64,000 nucleotides of DNA from NCBI GenBank assembly GCA_965368405.1, contig CBDUMS010000002.1, positions 21,743 to 85,742 on the forward strand, given 5' to 3'. Below are positions 15,857 to 25,849 of the stretch, one piece after another; positions within the stretch are counted from its first letter, which is position 1; every line of letters begins with the position of its first letter. The position numbers and the translations under genes were made by a program. Under the pieces are notes generated by a model. That model did no database searches, had not been told where the DNA came from, and worked only from the letters and a program-made list of their open reading frames with translations. Source of the stretch: S012-113 sp965368405. GTDB lineage: Bacteria; Bacteroidota; Bacteroidia; Cytophagales; Cyclobacteriaceae.

Positions 15857-17407
15857 ATGTTTAAAGATATTAAATCAGACCTGCCGGCGAGTATAGTTGT
15901 GCTTTTTGTTGCAATACCACTTTGCTTAGGTATTGCTCTAGCGAGTGGAGCACCCTTATTATCAGGTTTAATCGCCGGGATCATTGGCGGAATTGTGGTA
16001 GGATCTCTAAGTGGCTCCTCCATTGGTGTAAGTGGGCCGGCTGCGGGCTTAGCCGTTCTAGTTTTGAATGCTATTGATTCTTTAGGCGGCTATGAAATAT
16101 TTTTATTATCGGTGGTAATCGCTGGAATGATTCAAATATTAATGGGATACATGAAGGCTGGTGTAATTGGCTACTATTTTCCTTCTTCGGTTATTAAAGG
16201 AATGCTTACTGGTATAGGAATTGTAATTATCCTGAAACAAATTCCACATGCTTTTGGGTACGATGCCGACTATGAGGGCGACTTCGCTTTTTTTCAGCGC
16301 GATGGTGAGAATACCTTTACGGAGCTGTTTAATATGTTTAATTATATTTCTATAAATGCACTGTTTGTCGCGGTAGTTGGTTTTGTTATTATCCTGGTAT
16401 GGGATAACATTCTTTCGAAAAAGCATTCCTTTTTCAAAATATTGCAAGGGCCTATAGTCGCAGTATTATTTGGTGTTTTATACCAGGTAGTTACATTGCG
16501 TTATTTTCCAACCTGGGCTATTGCCGATGAACATACCGTTAATGTTCCCTTATTTAGCAGTTTTAGTGATTTTATAGCCTTATTTACCTTGCCAGACTTT
16601 AGTCAGATTGGCAATGTGGATGTATATACCGTGGCTATTACCATAGCGGTCGTAGCAAGTTTGGAGACCCTCCTTAGTGTGGAGGCCACAGATAAACTCG
16701 ATCCAGCTAAACGAGTAACACCGGCAAACCGGGAGTTGATTGCACAAGGAGTTGGGAATATGGCATCAGGCCTGATTGGTGGATTACCTGTTTCCCAGGT
16801 AATTGTTCGAAGTTCGGCTAATGTACAATCAGGGGGCAAATCCAAATTATCCACTATCATGCACGGGATATTTCTTTTTGTACTTCTGGTCAGTATTCCC
16901 CGAATATTAAACCTTATTCCGCTTGCTGTATTAGCGAGTGTATTAATAATTGTTGGCTATAAGTTGGCTAAGCCTGCTCTATTCAAACACATGTATAGTC
17001 AGGGCAAAGCACATTTTATCCCCTTCATGGCAACCATATTGGGATTGGTTTTCACGGATCTGCTTATCGGTATAGGTATTGGATTAGTTATTGGTATTCT
17101 AAATATTCTATTGAAGAACTTTAGAAATTCACACTTTTTACACCTTACCGAATCAGATGATGAGAATAAGGTTCACAAAGTTAATATCGTGCTCTCTGAA
17201 GAGGTTACCTTCCTTAATAAAGCCGCTATTATGAATGAACTAAACAAAATAGTGCCAAACTCAGAGGTGGTTATTGATATGTCTAAATCTTATCATATTG
17301 ATTACGATGTTCTCGAAATCATTGACAATTTTAAAATATCATCTGGTTTAAAAGGAATTACGGTTGATCTTATTGGTAGAGGTAAACGTGAAACCTTAGA
17401 CTATTAA
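15857..17407 (+). CDS. SulP-family anion transporter with STAS domain
   Basis: A 516-residue SLC26/SulP permease with about 12-14 membrane segments starting at residue 12, and a cytoplasmic STAS domain over roughly the last 75 residues. Substrates in the family include sulfate and bicarbonate (Na+-coupled BicA type); the sequence does not decide between them. The frame is open from 15737, but the first 40 codons are poor in SulP features and MFKDIKSDLPASIVV at 15857 is the usual family start. A one-mismatch -7 element, TACATTCG, at 15793-15800 agrees. The Nudix gene follows after 5 bases. Confidence 0.88.
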   Translation: MFKDIKSDLPASIVVLFVAIPLCLGIALASGAPLLSGLIAGIIGGIVVGSLSGSSIGVSGPAAGLAVLVLNAIDSLGGYEIFLLSVVIAGMIQILMGYMKAGVIGYYFPSSVIKGMLTGIGIVIILKQIPHAFGYDADYEGDFAFFQRDGENTFTELFNMFNYISINALFVAVVGFVIILVWDNILSKKHSFFKILQGPIVAVLFGVLYQVVTLRYFPTWAIADEHTVNVPLFSSFSDFIALFTLPDFSQIGNVDVYTVAITIAVVASLETLLSVEATDKLDPAKRVTPANRELIAQGVGNMASGLIGGLPVSQVIVRSSANVQSGGKSKLSTIMHGIFLFVLLVSIPRILNLIPLAVLASVLIIVGYKLAKPALFKHMYSQGKAHFIPFMATILGLVFTDLLIGIGIGLVIGILNILLKNFRNSHFLHLTESDDENKVHKVNIVLSEEVTFLNKAAIMNELNKIVPNSEVVIDMSKSYHIDYDVLEIIDNFKISSGLKGITVDLIGRGKRETLDY

Positions 17408-17412
17408 TTTTT

Positions 17413-18060
17413 TTGGTCGACTTTATAGATTTCCTTAAGCATAGGCTAGCAGAACCCCTTCCGGGACAAAATGCACAGGCATTAATGATGCCCTCAATAT
17501 CAGGAAAGAGCAGATTTTCTCTAAAGGCAAAGAAGGAGGCCAAGCCGGGAGGCGTCATGCTAATGCTTTATAAGAAGAAAGACCAGTGGTTTTTTCCGCT
17601 TATTCAAAGGCCAGACTACGACGGTGTCCATGCGAAACAAATGAGTTTTCCAGGGGGTAAATTCGATGATACAGATCGGGATTTAACCAATACAGCTTTA
17701 CGCGAAACAGAGGAGGAAATTGGGATTGGTCAAGATGACCTTTGCTTGATAGGACATCTTTCTGAACTGTTTATAATAGCCAGTAACTTTAATGTTCTCC
17801 CGACGGTAAGCTATTTCGAGGGTACGCCTTCTTTCATACCGGATGAGTACGAGGTTGATACGATTGAAGAAATTGAGGTGACTGAGTTAGTCGATGCTGC
17901 GAATAAAAAGCAAAAGCCAATGACTGTCGTAAATGGTGTAACGATTAATGCCCCGTACTTCCACTTAAATGGCAAGGTTGTTTGGGGAGCTACCGCTATG
18001 ATGTTATCGGAATTTAGAGAAGTAGCCAAGCCTTTTTTTGAGAATATGGCTAAACTGTGA
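17413..18060 (+). CDS. Nudix hydrolase, CoA pyrophosphatase type
   Basis: Predicted to hydrolyse CoA or acyl-CoA to 3',5'-ADP and 4'-phosphopantetheine (NudL-like). The CoA-Nudix signature is visible as HAKQMSFPGGKFDDTD near residues 73-88, followed by the Nudix helix ALRETEEEIGI. The start must be TTG at 17413: an in-frame TGA lies at 17389, there is no ATG until about codon 25, and the family N-terminal motif (residues 5-18, LAEPLPG) precedes that ATG. It lies 5 bases after the SulP stop, so coupled translation would explain the weak start codon. Confidence 0.87.
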   Translation: MVDFIDFLKHRLAEPLPGQNAQALMMPSISGKSRFSLKAKKEAKPGGVMLMLYKKKDQWFFPLIQRPDYDGVHAKQMSFPGGKFDDTDRDLTNTALRETEEEIGIGQDDLCLIGHLSELFIIASNFNVLPTVSYFEGTPSFIPDEYEVDTIEEIEVTELVDAANKKQKPMTVVNGVTINAPYFHLNGKVVWGATAMMLSEFREVAKPFFENMAKL

Positions 18061-18092
18061 ACATTTCTTATACTTGCATCATTTAAAATCCT

Positions 18093-19349
18093 ATGGAAGA
18101 ACACGCCAACCACGCCCTGATTACAAACGACGCTATTGTGCTTGGGTTACTAATGGCTATTTTAATGGTCATTTTCAAGACATCTAGTAGCAAACGTCCA
18201 ATATTTCAAAAATTCTATAAATATGTTCCGGCACTTCTCCTCTGTTATTTTGTGCCATCTATTTTCAATTCGTTAGGTATCATCGATGGAGAAAAAAGTG
18301 GCTTGTATTTTATGGCATCACGCTATCTTCTACCGGCAAGTTTGGCCTTATTAACTATAAGTATCGATTTTAATGAAATTAAGAAGCTGGGCTTTAAAGC
18401 CATTATCATGTTTCTGGCCGGTACAGTGGGGATAATTATCGGTGGACCACTTGCGATATTGGTTACTTCTGTTATCGCTCCCGATATTGTTGGCGGGGTT
18501 GGGCCTGATGCTGTATGGCGTGGGATGACAACAATTGCTGGTAGTTGGATTGGCGGAGGTGCTAATCAGGCGGCGATGTACGAAATGTTTAAACCGAGTA
18601 ATGATCTCTACTCAACTTCTATAGCTGTGGATGTAATTATTGCCAATATCTGGATGGCATTCTTGTTGTTTGGTGCAGCCAGATCGGCAAAAGTTGATAA
18701 AATGTTTAAGGCCGATGCTAGCGCTATTGAGACAATGAAGGATAGGGTAGAAGCGTATAGAGCCAGTATTGCTAAAATCCCTACATTAACCGACGCTATA
18801 ACGGTACTTGCGGTTGGCTTTATGGCCATGGCAATTGGTCATGTTGTCGCAGGAATAATTGCGCCATTTTTAGCCACGAACTATCCTTTTCTTGATAAGT
18901 ACAGTCTGACGAGTCCTTTTTTCTGGTTGGTAGTTACAGCCACCATTGTCGGTCTTATCATGTCATTTACTAAACTTAAGAAACTGGAAGGTGTTGGTGC
19001 TTCTCGAATGGGAAGTGTAATGATCTATGTGCTTGTGGCAACGATAGGTACCAAAATGAATGTAATGGCAATTTTTGATAATCCTGGCTATTTTCTTGTT
19101 GGAGCGTTATGGATGATTATCCATGTTACTGTTCTCCTATCTGTTGCCAAAGTAATTAAGGCACCATTTTTCTTTGTAGCGGTGGGTAGCCAGGCTAATG
19201 TAGGAGGTGCAGCATCAGCTCCAGTTGTTGCCGCAGCTTTCCATCCATCGTTAGCACCAGTAGGTGTCTTGCTGGCAGTTATGGGATATACGCTTGGTAC
19301 GGTGGGTGCGTATCTCTGTGGAATACTTATGCAAACAGTCGCTCCATAA
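18093..19349 (+). CDS. DUF819 (YjcL-like) integral membrane protein
   Basis: A 418-residue polytopic membrane protein of the DUF819 family, with about 10-12 hydrophobic helices and the glycine-rich segments GSWIGGGANQAAM and VGSQANVGGAASAPVVAAAF that resemble anion/carboxylate transporter folds. No biochemical function is established for the family. It begins 32 bases after the Nudix gene on the same strand, with no promoter between, so it may be the third gene of the SulP-Nudix unit. Confidence 0.85.
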   Translation: MEEHANHALITNDAIVLGLLMAILMVIFKTSSSKRPIFQKFYKYVPALLLCYFVPSIFNSLGIIDGEKSGLYFMASRYLLPASLALLTISIDFNEIKKLGFKAIIMFLAGTVGIIIGGPLAILVTSVIAPDIVGGVGPDAVWRGMTTIAGSWIGGGANQAAMYEMFKPSNDLYSTSIAVDVIIANIWMAFLLFGAARSAKVDKMFKADASAIETMKDRVEAYRASIAKIPTLTDAITVLAVGFMAMAIGHVVAGIIAPFLATNYPFLDKYSLTSPFFWLVVTATIVGLIMSFTKLKKLEGVGASRMGSVMIYVLVATIGTKMNVMAIFDNPGYFLVGALWMIIHVTVLLSVAKVIKAPFFFVAVGSQANVGGAASAPVVAAAFHPSLAPVGVLLAVMGYTLGTVGAYLCGILMQTVAP

Positions 19350-19386
19350 ATCGACCGAAACGTTAAATATTTCTTCGTTGCTGTAC

Positions 19387-19410
19387 TATCTTTGCTTTGC
19401 GTATAACGCA
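19387..19410 (+). promoter_or_regulatory. Candidate promoter and dyad for ccsBA
   Basis: TATCTTTG (19387-19394) fits TAnnTTTG 42 bases before the ATG at 19437. The perfect short dyad TGCGT-ATA-ACGCA (19398-19410) covers the expected start of transcription. No TTTG -33 element is obvious. Confidence 0.45.
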
Positions 19411-19436
19411 GGCATTTAAATAAAGATACCGCTATA

Positions 19437-22400
19437 ATGAAGTTAATATTTTCAATGACCCTAACGGGTACTCTTCTACTAATATTTGGAATTTCAATTG
19501 GTGTTGCAACATTTATTGAGAATGATTTTGGTACTGCTTCGGCCCAGGCAGTAGTTTTTAAAGCGTTATGGTTCGAGCTATTGCTAACGGCAATGGTGAT
19601 TAATATGATCGGAGTCATCTTTAAACAGAGGCTTTATCGTAAAGAAAAATGGGGGAGTCTTCTTTTTCATGTTTCGTTTATAATAATTCTACTGGGCGCT
19701 GCAATTACTCGTTTTACCGGAAAAGAAGGCTTAATGCATATTCGTGAAGGTGAAACAGCAACGAGCTTTCTAACAGACGAGACGTATATTTCGGGAGTAG
19801 TGCTCGCTGGTAATGAAAAGGTAGAGTTTAGCGATAAGGTCTTATTTGTTCCAATCAAAAAAGCACGCTACAGCGAAAGTATTAGTGTAGGAGGAGAAGA
19901 TCTTGAGATCAAACTTCAACAGCATATTGCTGGAGCACAGGAAATTGTAGAAACTAACCAAACGGAAGGAAAGCCAATTATTACTGTTGTAACCACTGGA
20001 AGTAGTGGTGGTCGTCGAAATATCTATCTGCATCAGGGTCAGGTTGTAAATCTTGGTAACCTAGTACTTGGGTTCGATGCTACGGAACAAGTTTCAGTGA
20101 ATATTAAGCTCACCGATAAAGGCTTAAAATTGTCAACGCAAGTGCCTATTCAAACATTTAGTATGGATACTCAGGCACGAGGTATGATTGAACCCGATAG
20201 TGTATCTAGTGCGCCATTCAGGCATCTCTTAACGATAGGCAATACGAATGTTGTACTTAGTGCATTTAATCCCTTAGGACAGGTTATGCTGGTGCCTACA
20301 CAGGCTGGGTATCGAGGACAGGGAGTTGACGCATTAGTTTTTGAATTAAAATCGGGCGATAGTGTAGAAGAAGTTGTTGTAAGAGGTGCTAAAGGTATGT
20401 TGGAAGCACCTAAGTTCGCAAATGTTGGAAATTTAAACGTGATGCTTTCATATGGTTCCAAAGAGGTTCAGGTACCATTCTCGGTGAAGTTACGCGATTT
20501 TCAATTAGATCGTTATCCAGGGTCGGACAGTCCATCATCTTATGCCAGTGAAGTTACCGTTAAGGATGGAGATACGGAATTTCCATTTCGAATCTACATG
20601 AATAATATCCTTTCACATCGTGGATACAGACTCTACCAATCTAGTTATGATAAAGATGAATTGGGCACTATTCTTTCTATCAATAAAGACAAACCAGGTA
20701 CCATTGTTACCTACATAGGGTATTTTTTACTGTCTGTGGGCCTTTTATTTATTCTCTTTAATAAGAATAGCCGTTTTACATTATTATCGAAAAAGATTGA
20801 CAAGGTACACGCCAGACGCGCGGCATTAGCCATTACTATGTTCTTATTTATGGCTTCAAATTCTGCAACAGCACAGCATGATCACTTTGAGCCAACAGCC
20901 GCTCAGGCCGATAGCTTATCTCGCCTGATCTATCAAACCAATGATGGACGTATGGCTCCGCTACATTCTTTGGCAAGCGATTTGGTCAGAAAAGTGCATC
21001 AAAAAGTATCCTATAAAGATTATACTGCTAGTCAGGTATTGATGGGTATGATGGCATCGCCGTATAAGTGGCAAGAAGAACCTATTATTCAAGTTAAAAA
21101 TGATGAAATAAAAGATCTACTGGGGATAAGTGGTAATTATGCCAGTTATAACGACTTTTTTAATAATAATGGCTACAAACTTCGAACGGTAATTAGTGCC
21201 GCCTACGAAAAGAAACCGGCGCAGCGATCTCAGTTTGATAAAGACCTGATGAAAGTCGATGAGCGAATTAATATTTCATACTTAATTTATCGTGGAGACC
21301 TTCTCAAAATCTATCCAATTCCAAACGACGAAAACAACCAATGGATCTCCGGAAATGATGAGCATGTTCATGGGCTAAGTAGTGATGATTCTGTATTCGT
21401 ACGAAATTCTTTTAGGCAGTATCTGCTTAGCGCAATCGAAGGAAAAGGGCAACAGGCAAATTTTATCCTTAGTGGTATAATGAAGTATCAGGAGAAATTT
21501 GGAGCAGAGGTAATGCCTTCACCATCCCGAGTCGAATTAGAAATCAAGTTCAACGAGCTAAATCTGTTTGAGCGCTTGTATCCATATTTTATGCTCACCG
21601 GCTTTTTACTATTAATCCTAAACTTTGTTAAAATTTTCCGAGTTAAAGCTCGATTAAAGTACGGTATTCTGACTGCAAAAAGCTTAATCATTCTTGGCTT
21701 TGTTATTCATTTAGGTGGTTTGGCATTGCGCTGGTATATTTCTGGTCACGAACCATGGAGTAATGGCTATGAATCCATGATTTATATTGCATGGGCTAGC
21801 TTACTTGCAGGTCTTATATTCAGCAGAAAATCTGAGATGACACTTGCTGTAACAGCGATTTTATCAGGTATTATTCTATTTGTTGCTCACTTGAGTTGGA
21901 TGGATCCTGAAATTACTAATCTGGTACCCGTACTTAAGTCATATTGGTTAACGATACATGTGGCCACAATTGTTGCTAGTTATGGATTTATGGGCTTGGG
22001 TGCGCTCTTAGCATTTGTTAACCTCATTACCTTTATTCTAAAGCGAAAGAGTAATGAAAAGCGCTTAAACTTGTCGATTCGTGAGCTCACCTATGTTATC
22101 GAAATGACCTTGACCTTCGGTCTGATTCTACTTACAATTGGCAATTTTCTAGGTGGTATCTGGGCAAATGAGTCTTGGGGTCGATACTGGGGTTGGGATC
22201 CAAAAGAAACCTGGGCATTAGCCTCTATTATTTTCTATGCCTTTGTGTTACATATGCGCTTTATTCCTGGCCTGAAGAGTGTATATGCTTTCAATCTGGC
22301 TTCATTAGTAGTCTTTGCATCGATTCTAATGACCTATTTCGGCGTGAATTATTACTTGTCTGGATTACATTCCTATGCTGCAGGTGATCCTGTTCCGATT

Positions 22401-22514
22401 CCAACCTTTGTTTATTATTTAGTTGCAATCGTTGCCCTTATTGGTTTTGCAGCCTACTATAATAACAAGAGGCTGAAGACCGTAGAATTGCGTGGTGAGA
22501 CAGACGAAGACTAG
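19437..22514 (+). CDS. Fused cytochrome c biogenesis protein CcsBA (ResB-CcsA)
   Basis: Carries heme across the membrane and attaches it to apocytochromes c (System II). The 1025-residue chain has a ResB/CcsB part at residues 1-450 (membrane segments near 5-25, 40-58, 70-90 and 425-443, with a large periplasmic loop), a middle periplasmic segment, and a CcsA part from about 715 with about eight helices. The heme-handling WWD motif is WGRYWGWDPKETW (914-926). Near residues 458-481 an internal signal-peptide-like stretch ends in SATAQHDHF, suggesting the fusion joined once-separate genes. It converges on the lipid kinase gene with a 4-base stop-codon overlap. Confidence 0.92.
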   Translation: MKLIFSMTLTGTLLLIFGISIGVATFIENDFGTASAQAVVFKALWFELLLTAMVINMIGVIFKQRLYRKEKWGSLLFHVSFIIILLGAAITRFTGKEGLMHIREGETATSFLTDETYISGVVLAGNEKVEFSDKVLFVPIKKARYSESISVGGEDLEIKLQQHIAGAQEIVETNQTEGKPIITVVTTGSSGGRRNIYLHQGQVVNLGNLVLGFDATEQVSVNIKLTDKGLKLSTQVPIQTFSMDTQARGMIEPDSVSSAPFRHLLTIGNTNVVLSAFNPLGQVMLVPTQAGYRGQGVDALVFELKSGDSVEEVVVRGAKGMLEAPKFANVGNLNVMLSYGSKEVQVPFSVKLRDFQLDRYPGSDSPSSYASEVTVKDGDTEFPFRIYMNNILSHRGYRLYQSSYDKDELGTILSINKDKPGTIVTYIGYFLLSVGLLFILFNKNSRFTLLSKKIDKVHARRAALAITMFLFMASNSATAQHDHFEPTAAQADSLSRLIYQTNDGRMAPLHSLASDLVRKVHQKVSYKDYTASQVLMGMMASPYKWQEEPIIQVKNDEIKDLLGISGNYASYNDFFNNNGYKLRTVISAAYEKKPAQRSQFDKDLMKVDERINISYLIYRGDLLKIYPIPNDENNQWISGNDEHVHGLSSDDSVFVRNSFRQYLLSAIEGKGQQANFILSGIMKYQEKFGAEVMPSPSRVELEIKFNELNLFERLYPYFMLTGFLLLILNFVKIFRVKARLKYGILTAKSLIILGFVIHLGGLALRWYISGHEPWSNGYESMIYIAWASLLAGLIFSRKSEMTLAVTAILSGIILFVAHLSWMDPEITNLVPVLKSYWLTIHVATIVASYGFMGLGALLAFVNLITFILKRKSNEKRLNLSIRELTYVIEMTLTFGLILLTIGNFLGGIWANESWGRYWGWDPKETWALASIIFYAFVLHMRFIPGLKSVYAFNLASLVVFASILMTYFGVNYYLSGLHSYAAGDPVPIPTFVYYLVAIVALIGFAAYYNNKRLKTVELRGETDED

Positions 22515-23374
22515 TATATAACGTTTAGGCTGTTAGGATTCAGTTTTACCTTTAAAGGATAAGTGTTTTTTGCAGTGATTTCTCCATCACACTGTAGTGC
22601 TATGTCCTTTTCAGGCATAAGTTCAACGTCCTTGAGTTGCAATTTACGGTAATACTTCGATTCTTTAAGGGTACCCTTATATCCTGCCATGATGAGTTGG
22701 GGCAGTTTGTGCAGGGGTGGCTTCTTCACAATTATTATATTGAAAAGGCCATCGTTACAAGATGCTGATGGATCGATAATGAAGCGATTACCAAATTCTG
22801 AACCATTGGTAAAGAGTATCATAAAAGCTTTGCCATCTACGGTTTTCGATTTCGAAGATATTGAGAAACTGAATTCTTGAAATCCCATCACCTCTTTTAG
22901 AATCAATTTAGCATAAGCAAATGCTCCTCTGTTTTTCGATTGATTAAACAGGTTGGCAATATGTCCGTCGAAACCAAAACCACCAATATTTACGACCAAG
23001 CTTTCATTAATCGATAGGGTATCGATCTTCTTAGGCTCATTTTCTAAATTTACGATAGCCGCATTGGTATTTATAGGGATTCCTAGATGACGAGCCAGGC
23101 CATTACCCGACCCTAAGGGAATTATGCCAAGGGCGTTTTGGGTCTCAATTAGTTCGCTTGCAACCTCGTTAATGGTGCCGTCGCCACCTGCAGCAACAAT
23201 AGTATCGAATTGTTGTTTGAGCTCATGACTGAGTTCTTTTGCATGACCTTGGCGCTTAGTAAAGTAAAGAGGTACGCCAGAGTTTTTCGCAAACTCTGAT
23301 AGCGTCTTTATCCCATTTCTACTAGATTTTGTTCCAGCCTTCGGGTTTACAATAATTGCCGTGGTATGTAGCAT
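22511..23374 (-). CDS. Diacylglycerol/lipid kinase family protein (YegS-like)
   Basis: A 287-residue member of the DAG kinase catalytic family, predicted to phosphorylate a lipid with ATP at the inner face of the membrane. The family motifs are NPKAGTKSS near residue 9, GGDGTINEVA near 60 and LGSGNGLARHLG near 85. The physiological lipid is not known for most bacterial members. It ends by overlapping the ccsBA stop by CTAG and lies 21 bases downstream of topA, so it is probably read from the topA transcript. Confidence 0.9.
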   Translation of the reverse strand: MLHTTAIIVNPKAGTKSSRNGIKTLSEFAKNSGVPLYFTKRQGHAKELSHELKQQFDTIVAAGGDGTINEVASELIETQNALGIIPLGSGNGLARHLGIPINTNAAIVNLENEPKKIDTLSINESLVVNIGGFGFDGHIANLFNQSKNRGAFAYAKLILKEVMGFQEFSFSISSKSKTVDGKAFMILFTNGSEFGNRFIIDPSASCNDGLFNIIIVKKPPLHKLPQLIMAGYKGTLKESKYYRKLQLKDVELMPEKDIALQCDGEITAKNTYPLKVKLNPNSLNVIY

Positions 23375-23395
23375 ACCCCGCTAAACTACGATCAT

Positions 23396-25696
23396 TTACT
23401 TTCTACCTCTCCGCTTTTTATCAGGAGTTTTTTCTGCCAGATCAAGACATTCTTCCAGGGTAAGAGATTTTGGATCCTTGTCTTTTGGGATTTTAACATT
23501 CTTTTTCCCTGCCTTAATATAAGGACCATAACGTCCATTCAGCACTTGAATATCGGGGTTCTCATCGAATGATTTAATAAAGCGCTCTGCATCGGCCTTG
23601 CGTTTAGCCTCAATAAGTTCTATCGCCCTGGCGTTATCCACGGTATAGGGGTCATCCTCCTTGGTTAGCGAGGTAAATTTATTGTCATGCCTGATGTAGG
23701 GGCCGAACCTTCCAATCGCTACGGTAATATCTTTTTCTTCGAAAGTCCCTACTGTACGTGGTAGTTTAAATAGCTCTAAGGCATCTTCTAAAGATATGTT
23801 TTCCAGTAGTTGGTCTCGTCGTAAGCTCGCATATTTCGGTTTTTCGGCATTTTCATCTTCCGAAGGCTCACCAATCTGAACGATTGGACCGAACCGACCC
23901 AACCTAGCAAATACCTTTTTACCGGTTTTGGGATCAACGCCTAGTTCTCTGCCTTGAGGCCTCTCCACATCCGCTGTTTTCTCAACCTTTTCATGGAAGG
24001 GATGATAGAAATTATCAATCATCTTTTCCCAATCGTTTTGGCCAGTGGCAATTTTATCAAACTCCTCCTCAACATTGGCTGTAAAAGAGTAATCGATTAT
24101 ATCGCCGAAATGTTCAACCAGGAAGTCATTAACAATCATTCCGATATCCGTCGGGAATAATTTGTTTTTCTCCACACCAGAGTTTTCAGTCTCCGTTGAA
24201 GAATTTAAGCCACTCTCATTCAACACAATTTGTTGGAATGCTCTAGGCTTACCTTCTCTCGATTCCTTTACGACATAATTTCTTTTAACAATTGTAGATA
24301 TGGTTGGTGCATAGGTAGAGGGTCTACCAATACCCAGTTCTTCGAGTTTTTTAACCAGACTAGCTTCCGTATATCGTGCTGCATGTCGTGAGAAGGTTTC
24401 ACGCGCGGTCATATCTTGAAAAACGAGCGGCTGTCCGATCCTTAATGGCGGTAACATATTGCCGTTACCATTGCCATTCTCGTCATCAGTTCCTTCGATG
24501 TAAACTTTCAGGAAGCCTTCGAATTTAACGACCTCGCCAGTGCTTATTAGTGTTTCATTCACTGTAGAAATACTTACGGTTGCTGTTGTCTTTTCGAGCT
24601 GAGCATCTGCCATCTGCGAGGCAATCGCTCTTTTCCAGATTAATTCATATAACCGAGTTGTTTGAACATCGAGCCCGGCACTATGCTTGGTGAAGTCTGT
24701 TGGCCGAATTGCTTCGTGTGCTTCCTGGGCCGTAGAAGATTTGGTTTTGTATTTTCTTACGTTTATAAAATCCTCTCCGTAGGCATTATTTATCTCACGC
24801 GTTGCTCCGGAAATCGCCTCCGAAGATAAGTTTACGGAATCGGTACGCATATAGGTGATCAAACCTTTTTCATACAGTTGCTGCGCTAAACGCATGGTTT
24901 GTGCTACCGAGTTCCCCAATTTACGCGATGCCTCTTGTTGGAGTGTAGAAGTTGTAAATGGGGCCGCAGGACTTTTCTTAGCGGGTTTGCTTTCGAGATT
25001 ACTTATCTCAAATGTAGCGCCTTGACATTGCTTCAGGAAGTTCTCAGCTTCATCGAAACTTGCAAATTTCTTTGGAAGCTCTGCCTTAAGCTGCTCGCCA
25101 GTCTCTAAAGTAAAATGAGCGACCACGCGGTAGGATGATTGAACTTTGAAGTTTTCTATCTCGCGTTCACGCTCAACAACTAATCGAACAGCAACAGATT
25201 GTACCCTGCCTGCCGATAGACCCGTTTTAATTTTTCGCCACAGGATAGGAGAAAGTTCAAAACCAACAAGCCTATCAAGAACTCTTCTGGCTTGTTGTGC
25301 ATTAACTAACTCCATGTCAATCTTCCTTGGGTTGTCAAGGGCATTAACAACAGCGTTCTTGGTAATCTCTCGAAAAACAATTCGCTTGGTATCTTCCTCT
25401 TTTAACTTCAAGGCTTCCGATAGATGCCAGGCGATGGCTTCACCTTCACGGTCATCATCACTGGCGAGATATATAGTATCTGCGGATTTAGCTAATTTCT
25501 TTAAGTTTTTTACAACGTCTTTCTTGTCTTTACTTACCTCGTAATGAGGCTGAAAGCCGTTTTCTTTATCTATTGCCTTATCACCTTTTGACAAATCGCG
25601 GACGTGCCCGTAACTTGATGCAACAGTAAATTCCTTCCCTAAATATCCCTCTATCGTACCAGCCTTGGCGGGTGACTCAACAATAACTAACTTCAT
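23396..25696 (-). CDS. topA: DNA topoisomerase I
   Basis: Relaxes negatively supercoiled DNA by transient single-strand cleavage. The Toprim domain has the catalytic Glu8 (VIVESPAKA) and the metal site SDDDREGEAIAWH (Asp80-82). The cleavage tyrosine is Tyr282 in LITYMRTDSVNLS. The 766-residue chain lacks the zinc ribbons of the E. coli enzyme; instead the C-terminus holds repeated LGRFGPIVQIG / IGRFGPYIRH / NGRYGPYIKAG modules, as in other Bacteroidota. The start codon is ATG, and no strong -7 element is seen. Secure assignment. Confidence 0.96.
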   Translation of the reverse strand: MKLVIVESPAKAGTIEGYLGKEFTVASSYGHVRDLSKGDKAIDKENGFQPHYEVSKDKKDVVKNLKKLAKSADTIYLASDDDREGEAIAWHLSEALKLKEEDTKRIVFREITKNAVVNALDNPRKIDMELVNAQQARRVLDRLVGFELSPILWRKIKTGLSAGRVQSVAVRLVVEREREIENFKVQSSYRVVAHFTLETGEQLKAELPKKFASFDEAENFLKQCQGATFEISNLESKPAKKSPAAPFTTSTLQQEASRKLGNSVAQTMRLAQQLYEKGLITYMRTDSVNLSSEAISGATREINNAYGEDFINVRKYKTKSSTAQEAHEAIRPTDFTKHSAGLDVQTTRLYELIWKRAIASQMADAQLEKTTATVSISTVNETLISTGEVVKFEGFLKVYIEGTDDENGNGNGNMLPPLRIGQPLVFQDMTARETFSRHAARYTEASLVKKLEELGIGRPSTYAPTISTIVKRNYVVKESREGKPRAFQQIVLNESGLNSSTETENSGVEKNKLFPTDIGMIVNDFLVEHFGDIIDYSFTANVEEEFDKIATGQNDWEKMIDNFYHPFHEKVEKTADVERPQGRELGVDPKTGKKVFARLGRFGPIVQIGEPSEDENAEKPKYASLRRDQLLENISLEDALELFKLPRTVGTFEEKDITVAIGRFGPYIRHDNKFTSLTKEDDPYTVDNARAIELIEAKRKADAERFIKSFDENPDIQVLNGRYGPYIKAGKKNVKIPKDKDPKSLTLEECLDLAEKTPDKKRRGRK

Positions 25697-25779
25697 AAAT
25701 AATACTGCAGTGTTGTAACTCTCCTGATTTTAGAAGTGCCAAATATCTATAAATTTTCATTAAAAACGCGAGACATGGA

Positions 25780-25808
25780 TTTGTATGCCCAACGATTTCT
25801 TATATTTA
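25780..25808 (+). promoter_or_regulatory. Promoter of sixA-like gene
   Basis: TTTG (25780-25783), 17 bases, then TATATTTA (25801-25808), one mismatch from TAnnTTTG. Transcription would start near 25815, 35 bases before the ATG at 25850. Confidence 0.5.
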
Positions 25809-25816
25809 TACTGTAC

Positions 25817-25835
25817 CTATTACTCTTAGTAATAG
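25817..25835 (+). promoter_or_regulatory. 8-bp perfect palindrome in sixA-like leader
   Basis: CTATTACT-CTT-AGTAATAG (25817-25835) lies just after the predicted transcription start and 14 bases before the ATG. It could be an operator or a short hairpin near the ribosome site. Confidence 0.4.
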
Positions 25836-25849
25836 AATAAGCGAAAAAA

